Assembly: GCA_002633025.1 (NCBI GenBank)
Contig: NMRB01000126.1
Location: 385,624-449,623, forward strand
Length of the DNA stretch: 64,000 nt
Origin: Notospermus geniculatus
Lineage: Eukaryota > Nemertea > Pilidiophora > Heteronemertea > Lineidae
Direction of reading: 5' to 3'
Shown here: positions 21,873-31,910 of the stretch, piece after piece
Numbering within the stretch: the stretch's first letter is position 1
Layout: each line of letters starts with the position of its first letter
The notes under the pieces: model-generated
What the model was told of the DNA's origin: nothing
What the model saw: only the letters and a program-made list of their open reading frames with translations
The model's database searches: none
Translations under genes and position numbers: made by a program

Positions 21873-23167
21873 TAAAGGCGGTGACAGACTGGCGCGTAAG
21901 CAACGCTTGGGGAAGCGTTCAACCAATTTAACATGTTTAAGGAGGCGGTCACACGGACCGAAACACCTATAGTCCAGTCAAAGTAGGGGTCCAACCCGGC
22001 AAAATCGGCACAGAAATGATTTTGCCATTTTTGAATGAAGGGTTATCAGTACAATCCCTTATCAAAAGTCCTCCCTTGGATCTGCGTGCTAAGGGGTAGT
22101 TACGGCCAATTGAATTTTTGGAACTGTCTTCATCATTGGACCCAAGAACTGAGCTTTGTACAGGAGAATGGGACCCGATGTTCAGCTAACTTTTAAATGG
22201 ATGGATTTACACCCCATGAATGTATTACTAACAGATAGAAACATGGGAAGGTTTTTCATGTACAGGACGCCGTTCTCTATCAATCATGGTAGTTCGGCAA
22301 ATTTCATAGCAAAAATCACAGGGGACTTACTATTTCGCCCATTTCGCACCTGACTGCCATTGGTGTTGGTCGGGGGCGGCCATTTTGAAATCCAAGATGG
22401 CGGCTTCCATGAAGATTTGACAATTGTCTTTAAAACAGATACTATCCCATCAATATCTGCAGTTGTGACAAGTTTTTTTTTATTTACAAAATGCTTTTTT
22501 TGTGTTCCACTATAATTCACACGCTCAGATCAAACGGATTTTGCGTCACGGCTGAGAATGGCGCCTAATTTTAGACATGGTGTGTCTCATTCCCGCATTA
22601 ATTACTCGTCACGCTAAATGTTGTTTTATTAATATTTGGTATTTTCTAAAACTACGAGAAATGGGGAAGTTTTTAAGACAAATATGACATTGTTATCCAA
22701 TAAAATGTGGAAAAAATATAAATATTTCTAAAAAGAATTTCAAAATTGGTCCAAATTTGGCCCAAAAATTGAACAAATTGTGTTGCCATGGTAACAACAT
22801 GGGAGACTTGCGTTCCATATGTCAATGATAACTTGGCCCCCACCTAGTGTAAACTCTTAACGAAGGAAGAAATATCTCATAAATTCTAAATAGTGAAGAA
22901 ATCGAAGAAAATATTTATTTGACAGATTTTGATTTAAAAAAATGTGCATGGTTTCTATGGCAACCGTTTTCCCCTATTTAGCACGCGATTTTTAGTATAA
23001 TGTGCAGTCGGCCTTCCTGGTCATGAAAATGTAAATATCATTTCTGTGCAAGTTTTGCAGAGTTGGGCCATTATTCACGCTAGTTTGACTGGACTACTAC
23101 CAAAGAATCTGATTGGTTGAACGCCTGTACGACGCGTCGCGTACGCGCCAGTCTGTCACCGGCTTTA
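21873..23167. mobile_element. Outer TIR element hosting a TAGTCCAG element
   Basis: The outer arms are GGTGACAGACTGGCGCGTA (from 21880) and its complement (to 23161), with a second inverted block GTTCAACCAAT (21918-21928) against ATTGGTTGAAC (23112-23122). Between them lies the 21970-23096 element, so the outer MITE was only a few hundred bases long before it was hit. Confidence 0.75.
21970..23096. mobile_element. TAGTCCAG-family TIR element, 1.1 kb
   Basis: The ends TAGTCCAGTCAAA and its complement are followed by an imperfect inverted match up to CACAGAAATGA. An internal block (about 22118-22250) matches 10317-10450 in the shorter family member. There is no long ORF. Confidence 0.75.
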
Positions 23168-23445
23168 GACTATTGAAATGGGACTTGCTATACTTGCTGA
23201 TAGGACTTCATTTAGCTGAGGAGTGACTTAGCATTGTTTGAGGCCCATGTGGTACTTATGACAAGGTTCTGGCGGGAGAGGGTTAATACTGATATATATA
23301 ATTCTGGGATAAGTTCTACGATATTACGCTAAGTCAGTACAGTCTCTAAAAATAAACTGGAGAAAAATACTTTGGATCAGGAAATGATAATACTTACATC
23401 TGATCTCCCTGTCGATTTCATCTGTGGAGAAAAAGGTGGTAGATA

Positions 23446-23613
23446 CAGGGGCGTAGCTAGCTTTTTTGGCCTGGGGGGGAGGCAAAAGGTCCTCTGGGGG
23501 GCAAAAGACCATATTTTGCTAATTTTCGGTCAAAGTGTGCATGAAAAACACATTTTTCCGGACCACCTGGGGGGGCATTAGCCCCCCCTGCCCCCCCGCT
23601 AGCTACGCCTCTG
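23446..23613. mobile_element. hAT-like MITE
   Basis: The ends CAGGGGCGTAGCTAGC and GCTAGCTACGCCTCTG are inverted; the interior is G-rich then C-rich (GGCCTGGGGGGG). The CAG-GGCGTAGC type of end is common in hAT MITEs. A clear 8-bp duplication is not seen. 23168-23445 and 23614-23880 hold only GTCT microsatellite (23790-23810) and unassigned sequence. Confidence 0.65.
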
Positions 23614-23879
23614 CAGATATGGATTTCACGTGATATGATTTTTCTATGTAAAATTATTTTGTTTCCTTCCCTGGATTCCCACCGCGGTGATAATAATGAC
23701 CCCGATACTATTGTTACAATAATTATTATGTTTTCCGATCAACACGATCGGAAACTGTATAGTCATGATAGTAGTTGGTTGTGGTGGTGTCTGTCTGTCT
23801 GTCTGTCTTGTCGTCTGCGTGTCTGCCCATGTCACGAGAGACGGGGAAAGTACAAACAATTACGACCAACAAACGTTTT

Positions 23880-24470
23880 GTGTTGAGGATATTGTATTGT
23901 AATACAAAAAAAACCTCACAAAGAAATCAAAATACCACATCATTGTTCGACAGTTGGCTCACAAGCTTAAATCCTGATACAATCGATCGAAACTCGACAC
24001 ATCAGCGTTTTAGGCACCACACATCGGCGTTTTGGGAACGATCTCGTAATCCGGTCATCCGCCGGCGACATCTCGTATGACAAAAGTAAACGAAAGAGTC
24101 ATAAGATTTTGACCCAAATCCCCAAAATTCAAATCAAGTCGGAAATGGAAATTCTGGATCTACGTCTACGGACAACTTGTCCCAATATCTGGTAAACCAG
24201 CCGCCTGGGTTTTTGCTAAAATTCTTCCAGTCTCGTCCACCACAGCCTATATTTATAGCCAAACCCGTGGTAGTTTCTGAACCTATTATGTAACCCAGAC
24301 CCCTTTTAGGCTCCTTTGACAATATCTATTGTCGAGATCTACATGAAGTGCACCTCTTGAACCAGACCTTTGCCTCACTTTCATTGAACTCGGACTACTG
24401 TCCTAGCTTAGACAGAGTTCACAGACAGTCCTGGTTGACCTGCTATGTGGAATTTGTCACACCTGTGACA
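23880..24470 (-). repeat. 3' LTR of the Gmr1-like element (far end uncertain)
   Basis: On the minus strand the LTR opens TGTCACAGGTGTG at 24470, right after a polypurine tract (AAAGGGGGGAGTAA, complement of about 24471-24484). A TATA-like TATAAATATA lies at 24248-24257 (minus). The far end is set at the TGTGTTG at 23880 only because it could pair with the opening bases; no target duplication was verified. Confidence 0.5.
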
Positions 24471-24531
24471 TTACTCCCCCCTTTATGAATTACGAAGTAA
24501 TCCCAATTTTTAAATTCCACCACATTTCGTC

Positions 24532-25250
24532 CTATGCCCTACTGAAATAGTCAGCAGTCAAATTATCTACACCTCTAATGGATTTGACTTTAAAATCCCT
24601 ATCCTAGAGAAACATCGACCATCGCATAACTCTAGCATTTTTCATGCGTGTTTCTTTAATGAAGGTCAGAGGTGGTCGGTCAGTAACACAAATTGACGTC
24701 CATACATGTATACAGCCAGTTTCGTAACAGCCCAAACTATAGCTAGGCGTTCTTTCTCTATAATAAGGTACAAAAGGCACAAAATTGACACACTAAATGA
24801 TAATGAACAAGAAGTCAAAGGAGTCTTGTCTGGAGTTTCAGATTGTAAAGTTCCACTTGAAAAAGACCCCGGTTGGGGTCGAAAATTCGTGAATTCTGGA
24901 GATTGACTTCTTGTTCATTATCGTTCTTTCTCTATAGTGGAATAATGTCTCTCAGATTTCTTTAACCTCCGGCTGAGAAAACGCACCGGATGTAGTACAC
25001 CAGAATGCTCCTGCATTAGGCAGCATCCTAAACCGACGTCACTAGCATCGACTTGAACATACATTGTTTTAGACATGTCAAAGATTTTCAGAACAGGAGC
25101 AGAAGCCAACTTTCCCTTTAGCTCTTGAAATGCCCGAACCTGGGCTTCACCCCCCCCCTGCACCTCATTAGGTGCCTTTTTTGGTCAGCTCTGTCAGTGG
25201 TTCTGCCGTTTCTGAAAACCTTGGTATAAACCAATTATAGTAGCCAATCA
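24532..25250 (-). pseudogene. Gmr1-like RNase H
   Basis: Reading down the minus strand: SAPVLKIFDMSKTMYVQVDA with VDASDVGLGCCLMQ, then LSRRLKKSERHYSTIEKER, an insertion (24763-24921), then LAIVWAVTKLAVYMYG and RGVDNLTADYF close to a TAG at 24532-24534. Several frame changes and stops are present after the insertion. RNase H is the last pol domain here, since the polypurine tract follows directly. Confidence 0.85.
24763..24921. mobile_element. Foldback family copy (159 bp) in RNase H, 15-bp TSD
   Basis: CGTTCTTTCTCTATA flanks the insert at 24748-24762 and 24922-24936. Taking out the insert and one repeat joins the RNase H reading through the conserved STIEKER-LAIVWA region, which proves the duplication is a target-site duplication. 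The insert carries the family arm with the GACCCCGGTTGGGGTC hairpin and the tail GCACAAAATTGACACAC. Confidence 0.92.
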
Positions 25251-26040
25251 TTGCCAAGAAAGACAGAACTTGTTTTTTGTCTGGGGTCTATTCACGGCCA
25301 GAATCTCATCCCGTTTAGCATCACGTGGTTTCAGGCTGTCAATATCAACATTGCCACCAAAATATTCTATTTCAGGGAAGCAAATCATACATTTTGAGGG
25401 TTTGGCTGTTAAGCCAGCTTTCCTCAGCCTACGGAATACTTCTCTCAATAGTGCCAAGTGCTCTTCCCAGGTGTCGGTAGCTACACGGCAGCTACACTAA
25501 TATCGTCAATGATACATTCAACGCCATCTAGATCACCTACGACCTTCTTCATTAGCCTGTTAAATGAGGCAACACCGTTTTTGAGCCCGAAAGGCATACG
25601 CAGAAATTCAAACACACCTCGACCTGGTACGACGAACGAAGTTTTATGTATCGAGTTTTCATGCATCATGAACCCTTTGTCAAATCGGTCGTTGATCTAA
25701 ACCGTTTACCTCTCATTTTTATGTACACTGTCTCGGGATCTGGCATCAGTTCACCATCAAATTCAGTCACTGCATTCAGTTTTGTGAAATTACACACTCT
25801 ATTGGTATCATCGGGGTTTTTTACGATGACCGGTGGGGCAGCATAAGGCGATTTCGATTCTCTTATAATGCCCATTTTAGCATCTCTAGTCTGGATCGTT
25901 TCTCTTGTCGCATAAGGTAGAGGGTATGGTTTTACTCTAACTGGTTCACTTGTGGTTAATCTTATTTCATATTTTTCGATAGCTGTACATCCTGGGTTGG
26001 TTGACAAAACATCGGAAAATTCTGACAACAGATCGAGCAC
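25250..26040 (-). pseudogene. Gmr1-like reverse transcriptase
   Basis: The minus strand gives LLSEFSDVLSTNPGCT, YAAPPVIVKNPDDTNRVC (RT motif 1-2), STTDLTKG, FEFLRMPFGLKNGVASFNRL, and the catalytic box as CIIDDISV (IDD near 25498-25508), then LRKAGLTAKPSKCMIC. The frames change near 25670 and near 25470. The RT lies downstream of the integrase in the transcription direction, which is the reverse of normal Ty3/gypsy order. Confidence 0.9.
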
Positions 26041-26523
26041 ATCTTGCTTTTGTTGTGCAACAACTGTTCAAAATCAGTACGTCATTCACATTTTGTTCTG
26101 GACCCGTGGGACATACTTTGATCATTTCCGTGTCATCCACCCCTGGACCATCGTTCCCATCTTTTATAATTATAGACGCAAGTGTTTCGATTTGTTCCAC
26201 ATCTGTTTCACTAATATTATGCCCTGGTTTTGAACCCCCTGTCATTTTATTTTCTTCTAAAGTCACCTCGGTTTTTGGTTTACCTCTTTCATGGTACAGC
26301 TTCAGCATATTATTTTATGAGGTAATTTTTGGTTTTCCTACCCACTCTAATTCCATAGTTTACCGGGCTCCTCTTTTCCACCACTTCGTAAGGCCCACGC
26401 CACTGCAACAAGAGTTTTTCTTAAGCGGTAAGAGAAGAAGAACCTTGCTGCCAACTGTGAGCGATCTTGGTTTTGTCTTTTTGTCATACCGGTACTGTTT
26501 CTTATGTACAGCCTGAGCTCTGG

Positions 26524-27348
26524 TCAACTCTTGTTGTGCCAGCTCACACTTTGTGCCAGTCTGTTCTTAAGATCAAACACATATTGGTAGATAGGATTTG
26601 CTTCCTTTTCCTCATTTTCCTGGGTCCGGTAACTACGCAAAATACCCATCGGCCCCCTTACTTTTCTGCCGAACATTAACTCTAAGAGGGTATACCCCGT
26701 ACTTTCCTGAACCATTGACCGATAGGCAAACAATACCGCCGGTAGATACCGATCCGACTGTTTTGGGCTTTCATTACACAATTTCATGATAATGGTTTTC
26801 AAAGTGCCATTAAAACATTCGCATAACCCATTACATTGTGGATGATATGGGGTTGTGGTCATCTGTTTTATTGAAAGCAGTCTATCAACTTCTGTCAAAA
26901 GTTCAGATATGAACTGTTTCCCCCGATCGGATAAGACTTCCTCAGGGAATCCCATTCGCGTATAGATCTCGACTAAAGCCTCTGCTACTGTTTCAGTATC
27001 GATTTTCTTCAGAGGCACTGCCTCCGGGTAGCGTGTGGCGTAGTCTACTAACACTAGTATGTACCGATGGCCCCTTTCCGTAGGGGATGCATGGGTCCCA
27101 CTAGATATACTGCGACCCTTGTAAATGGCGTCTAGGGGTGTTACCTAATGGAGCTTTCGGAATTCTACCTCTTGGTATTGTTTTCTGACAAAAGTCGCAT
27201 GATCTACAATATCTTATCACATCTGTATTTACTCCAGGCCGATAGAAATTAGAGAGGATTTTTTCCGTCGTACGTCTTATGCCACAATGGCCGCTCATTA
27301 TACCGTCGTGTGCAATAGACAAAACATTCTGCTGAGATTCAGGTACAA
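26524..27348 (-). pseudogene. Gmr1-like integrase upstream of RT
   Basis: The HHCC zinc module is at about 27320-27180 (HDGIMSGHCGIRRT, CRSCDFCQKT). The DDE core follows: Asp in MLVDYATRYPEAVPL, Asp in EEVLSDRGKQFISELL, Glu in PQCNGLCECFNGTLK. The C-terminal part (LLELMFGRKVRGPMGILRS) ends near 26530. A frame change near 27080 separates the zinc module and the core. Integrase before RT in a gypsy-type pol is the defining feature of the Gmr1 group, described from deuterostomes. Confidence 0.9.
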
Positions 27349-27352
27349 CTAG

Positions 27353-27499
27353 GGCGAACCAGGGAGTAGTTGGCCATCATACAGTGGTCGGCCACCTACT
27401 GACAGGTATTTGTTCGTCAGCCTCACTCCACTGGCAAAGAATGGTGTATCAATGGAGTGGCCAACTACTGTATGGTGGCCAACTACTCCCTTGTTCACC
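27353..27499. mobile_element. Foldback MITE (147 bp) in the Gmr1 element
   Basis: The arms GGCGAACCAGGGAGTAGTTG and complement of GGTGAACAAGGGAGTAGTTG enclose the insert, flanked by CTAG on both sides (27349-27352, 27500-27503). Removing it joins QPVKQL to VVPESQQNVLSI in the host protein. The duplication can be read as CTAG or as TA. Confidence 0.88.
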
Positions 27500-27503
27500 C
27501 TAG

Positions 27504-28200
27504 CTGTTTCACAGGTTGCGTACCATCGCGAGATGTGAAAATTCTGTGTAACACACCTTTTCTAATCTCAAAAGTCACAGTACCACTCTTCATCTCCCGT
27601 GCCTTTCTTTGACCAGCAAACTTCCAATATTTGTCAAGGGAGACCGATTTTTGCACCTTCACCAGAACAGTTTTGCTACCAATGTAACACGAAGGTACTG
27701 AAAGCGGTGTCAACGGTTTGTTACTTTGCTTGGATTGATTTCTAGTCATTACACCAGCCGCGACCTGTGTTTCTACGCGTTGGCTGTGCAATTTACTTTC
27801 ACCAACAACATTTTCATCCAAACTGGCATGTACGGTACCTGTGCCTCGGCGTTTTCACTACGCGAACTGGAGATTGGAGCGCGTCAATACCACCATTAAC
27901 AGGAGCCACCTCTGTTAAGCTCGGCGCCAATTGTTGCTCAGTAGCGGTTACAAGGATTGGTTGGACATTACCTATTATCAAATCAAATACTGGCGTTTTT
28001 TACAACCAAGGCTTCAGCGCGCCATCTAAAGTACTCGCTGTCAATGTCAATTAGCGCAACCGGTAGACAACGTACGGTCCCGTCAATCAGTATACATTCT
28101 CGACACTCCATAGTGTATTGCTCAGGTTTGACAAACTTTGAGTTTACCACAATTGTGCTACAGCACGAATCGTGCTATAGCCCGTATCTCTCATAAGAGT
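27504..28200 (-). pseudogene. Gmr1-like aspartic protease and spacer
   Basis: On the minus strand the frame ITDNKGNKVTLMRDTG gives the DTG active site at 28180-28188, and FDLIIGNVQPILVTATEQQ (about 27985-27930) is the usual second half of a retropepsin. A spacer with VMTRNQSKQSNKPL (around 27750) leads to the integrase zinc module. Stops and indels are frequent. The order protease, integrase, RT is supported by this. Confidence 0.75.
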
Positions 28201-28223
28201 TACTTTATTACCTTTATTATCTG

Positions 28224-28281
28224 TTATTCAACCAACAGGGCCAATGCTAGATTTCTAGCACTGACCCTGCTGGTTCAATAA
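28224..28281 (-). repeat. 58-bp hairpin between gag stop and protease
   Basis: An imperfect palindrome (ATTGAACCAGCAGGG paired with CCCTGTTGGTTGAAT, tip at CTAGAAATCTAG) lies 26 bp after the TGA that closes gag (28308-28310) and 35 bp before the protease DTG. It could be a recoding stem-loop or a tiny foldback insertion. Confidence 0.65.
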
Positions 28282-28307
28282 CAAATTGTACCTTGGCTGA
28301 TGAAATC

Positions 28308-28760
28308 TCAACCCCAAGCTCTGTACATTTTTCCTGTACATTGTGGGGTTGAATTTTTGACTTTCTCTAAGGCAATATATTCCTCATGATGGACATTTAC
28401 ACACCTACGCGAACTTAGTTGACCCTTCGGGAGAGTAATGGCAGTCGAGCCTACCTCCTCCTTCAACAACGGGCAATTCTTTTTAACATGCTGATCACTA
28501 TTGTAATTGAAACAGCGCTTGACATCGAAAGCAGATTTTTTAAACCAACATTCACATTCGACATGGTTTGTCTTCTTACAGATTGGACAAGGAGGATACT
28601 TGTCCTTTTGTGTGTGTTTCAAAAAGTGTTCCGTCCGACACCAGAAAATTTTCACCATTCTTTTGTCTACTGGTGAAAGGCTGTTTCTTGAAACTCTACA
28701 ATATTCATGTCAGATCTAGGTATCATGGAGCTCTAAATTATGGCACTGCAAACTAATTGA
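28308..28760 (-). pseudogene. Gmr1-like gag, zinc-knuckle part
   Basis: The frame shows two CCHC-type motifs: CPICKKTNHVECEC (all ligands) and CFNYNSDQHVKKNC, where the second Cys is replaced by Tyr. Upstream in the same strand is MVKIFWCRTEHFLKHTQKDK. It is separated from the N-terminal gag block (30290-30660) by an inserted repeat. The zinc knuckles bind genomic RNA in gag proteins. Confidence 0.8.
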
Positions 28761-28845
28761 TCTATTAACCCTTTAAAGTCTGACAGCAGAAAGTAGTTTT
28801 GGTGTCGGACGGAACGATAGATTTTGCTGGTAAGCTCAATATTTT

Positions 28846-29940
28846 TTTAGCTCACTGGGGTGAGCTATTACAATGGTGCAGCGTCCGTCGTCCGTCGTCG
28901 TCCGTCGTCGTCGTCGTCGTCGTCCGTCGTGGTCCGTTAGCAGGGCACGTTTCGTAACCGCTGCAGCTATTGATCTGAAACTTGGTACATATATACCCCT
29001 AGGTCAGATGACCCACGACAACAAGTTTCGGTCCGATTCGACTCTTAGCTTGGCCACCAGGTGGCGGAAACCGAAAACACAAAAAGTGCAATAACTCCTG
29101 AACTAATGACTAGATCATCTCCAAATTTTTATCATAGGTGTAGCAAATAAGGATACATAACATATATAGCGGGTTTTTGATTTGACCTACTTTTCAAGGT
29201 CACAGAGGTCAAAGTTCGACAAAAGTGACGAACTTGCCACAGTTTGCCATTATTTCACCGAGTGACTTCATATCTTGCATAAACATGCATTGGAGGGGTA
29301 CCTTAGAAAATACCAAGTTTCGGCCCGATTGGACATCCAATATGGCCGCCAGGTGGCGTAACCTGAAAATCAAGTAAGTGCTATTACTCAGGAACGGCTT
29401 GACGCAGAGTGCTCAAATTTGATATTTACCTCCATCTAGATGACCTTTACATGCATGTCAAATTTCGGCCTGATTTGACTTCAAACATGGCCACCAGGTG
29501 GCGTAACCCAAAAATCATCAAAGTGCTGTAACTCAGGAACGCCTTAACCCAAAGCGCTCCAATGTGCTATGTGGCCCCCTGCAGATGACCTTTATGTCCA
29601 TGTGAAGTTTCGGCCCGATCGGACATCCAATATGGCCGCCAGGTGGCGTAACCCGAAAATCATCAAAGTGCTGTAACTCAGGAACGACTTGCCCCAAAGC
29701 GCTCCAATGTGCTACGTGGCCCCCTGCAGATGACCTTTATGTGCATGTGAAGTTCCAGCCCGATCAGACATCCAATATGGCCGCCAGGTGGCATTACCCA
29801 AAAATCATCAAAGTGTACCTGGGAACATGGGGAATGACTTGACCCAGATTGCTCATAACTGATAAATGTACATGTACATAATGTAAAGCGCATTGAGCAG
29901 TTCAACTGGAAATGCACTATATAAGAACGAACCAAAAAAA
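28846..29940 (+). mobile_element. Dispersed repeat with CGTCCGTCGT start, 145-bp tandem units and SINE-like tail
   Basis: It begins TAGCTCACTGGGGTGAGCTA and GTGCAGCGTCCGTCG, with a CGT/CCGTCGT microsatellite (28879-28935). From about 29335 to 29800 a unit of about 145 bp (ATGGCCGCCAGGTGGCGTAA ... CGGACATCCAAT) is repeated three to four times, the middle two being most alike. It ends with a GCGCATTGAGCAGTTCAACT and ATGCACTATATAAG block and an A-run. Related copies are at 41540-45480 and 50500-51900. It splits gag of the Gmr1 element. Confidence 0.75.
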
Positions 29941-30289
29941 AAAGAACATGTACCTCACTCTGTCATTAGACTATTATGTCCAACCCAGTGAGCACATGGT
30001 CCATGGACCATTTCATTATACCCTCCTTCAAATGAGTGTATACTGTACATACCAGATGGAGAAACTAATAGTTAAAGGTCTATATTATCAAATACTACAT
30101 TTGATTTTTGGAAAATCAATGGCACAAATCTTTGTGATCATTTCAAAGTTAAATTTTGCCCCATTTTCGTGGGTGACCAATTTTGAAACACACCCTTTTT
30201 CGCATTTCCATGTTTGCTCCTTCCTGGTTTAGGCTGACCTACACCCTCTTCTCTTTCGGTTTCTCATACATAACACCGCTATGTGTATC

Positions 30290-30660
30290 TAAGTTGTGTT
30301 GTTGCACCCAATTCAGCATTGTCAGCTATATTTTTCTCTCTTAGATACGCTGCAAGTTCAGGATAACACCGTTTCAAAAACTGCTCGCGGATCATTAGAC
30401 CATGAAGAGCCTCATGAAACTTAGTGAAAGATTCTGGTTATTCTGGTCATATATTGCGAGGGTGTCTCGCCTGTTTCTACTTTTTGTGTGAAAAACTGTT
30501 TTCTATATTCTTCTTCGGTACACGTGTGCCTTCTCAATAAGTTTTCTTTGACCAAGTCGTAGTACTGTTGATCAGTATCTGACAATGAATAAAACGTGTA
30601 CATGTAGGGCTTTACCCGTCAGATTGAACCTGGTGAATGGCCGGTCCAGCTTAGCCTTCA
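30290..30660 (-). pseudogene. Gmr1-like gag, SCAN-like part
   Basis: Minus-strand protein: LDRPFTRFNLTGKALHVY, YYDLVKENLLRRHTCTEEEY, FFTQKVETGETPSQYMTRI and LMIREQFLKRCYPELAAYLR. This layout matches the SCAN-related capsid region known from Gmr1-like gag. The N-terminal part of gag is lost: at 30661 the sequence turns back on itself (see the palindrome entry). Confidence 0.8.
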
Positions 30661-30683
30661 TCTGACGGGTAAAGCCCTACATG
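30601..30683. repeat. Palindromic breakpoint at the end of gag
   Basis: Bases 30601-30623 (CATGTAGGGCTTTACCCGTC...) belong to gag, and 30661-30683 is their exact inverted copy with a 37-bp loop of gag between. Beyond 30684 the sequence is unrelated. It looks like an inverted duplication at a rearrangement junction. Confidence 0.85.
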
Positions 30684-30689
30684 GGGTCC

Positions 30690-31175
30690 ATACCTATGTG
30701 TCCCAGTACCTATGTATCCCATACTTATGTGTCCCTGTACCTATGTGTCCCGGTACCTATGTCTCCCGGTGTAGTAGCTGATACAATCCCGATGGTATAG
30801 TCGGCCGGGGACGATAAATCCTAATTATTATAGTCCGAGGGCCATCCAAAACTGTAGCTTCTTACTGGAAAGTGCCCGAGAAAGACCGAGGTTGGGGTCA
30901 AAATTTGCGAATTTCGGAGACGACTTTTCCGTAATATTTCATTTTGTGTGCCGTTCTTTGTGCTCATTTTTGGATAACTATTCCACCTCAGGTAACACAT
31001 CCACCCCGGACATTTATTCCTGGTGCCGGGACTATGATACGCAGTGATAGTCCGTCGGACTATATCCGTAGTGTTGGATGGCCGTCGGACTATAATAATT
31101 AGGATTTACAGTCCCTGGACTATACCATCGGGGACTGTATCAGCTACTACCGGGACACAAAGGTGACGGGACACA
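30690..31175. mobile_element. TIR element with 16-bp repeats, carrying a diverged foldback copy
   Basis: A 16-bp unit (ACCTATGTGTCCCGGT) is repeated five times at 30693-30770. The inverted arms then follow (TAGTAGCTGATACAATCCCG ... at 30772-30860 and its complement at 31065-31155). Inside, 30860-30965 resembles the foldback family arm (AAGACCGAGGTTGGGGTC) in diverged form. Confidence 0.7.
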
Positions 31176-31417
31176 TGATCAAGGTGGGAGGACCTCAGGT
31201 TACCGTCAAGCTAAAACAGTTCTGATACGGAAACATAGCAGAAGTCTAGCTGGCGTTATCGAACCAACACGATACCTAGGTTATTAAGGATCTTCTTTCT
31301 GATTGTCATCTTAAAGGTCAGAGGTCACCGTCAGTATAAAACAGATCAGTTATGAGAATTGGTTCATATCTTCAACAATTAGCTAGAAGCAACATCCCTG
31401 ATATACATCCACAGTAC

Positions 31418-31685
31418 GCACTCTTAGCCAAAAAGGTTCTTTAGGGGTTCTTTGTGCCACACCAGAGGAACCCCAAGGTTCTATATAGAACCTTCTATAA
31501 AGAACCCGAAAGGGTTCCATATAGAAATTTCTGTCGCCAAAGAACCCATAAAGGTTCCAGATAGAACCCTTTTTTGAGGAAAAGGTTCTATCTGGAACCT
31601 CCAGGGGTTCTTAAACAACTCGAGGGTTCTTAAATCAGAGGGTTCTCCTGGTGTGGCACCAAAGAACCTTTTCGGCTAAGAGTGC
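31418..31685. mobile_element. GGTTCT-rich MITE, 268 bp
   Basis: The ends GCACTCTTAGCCAAAAAGGT and its complement are inverted, and nearly the whole interior is built from GGTTCT / AGAACC words, giving many internal pairings (GGTTCTATATAGAACC). No ORF. Confidence 0.85.
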
Positions 31686-31910
31686 GAATCAGAAACCATT
31701 GACATAGCCCCGATGTCCCTTTCTTGTTACAACCGTAGTGAGAATAATCACCACCGCGGTGGAAATTATTGTTTTTTAGAGCATTTAAACAAGGGCGATT
31801 TCATTGTCGGCTATCATGAAAACGAGTCTCTTTAAGTTTTTCTAATTCGTAGCCCACTGTTCGAAACAGTAGCCACGATACATGTTTTCTCTCCAACGCG
31901 TATTACCACT

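Noticed and set aside
28628-28814. Inverted 18-bp match GTGTCGGACGGAAC around gag
   Set aside because: It is real but isolated, and no element ends or duplication could be tied to it.
31418-31685. GGTTCT repeats as a CRISPR-like or regulatory array
   Set aside because: There is no regular spacing or spacer set; the terminal inverted repeats show a MITE.
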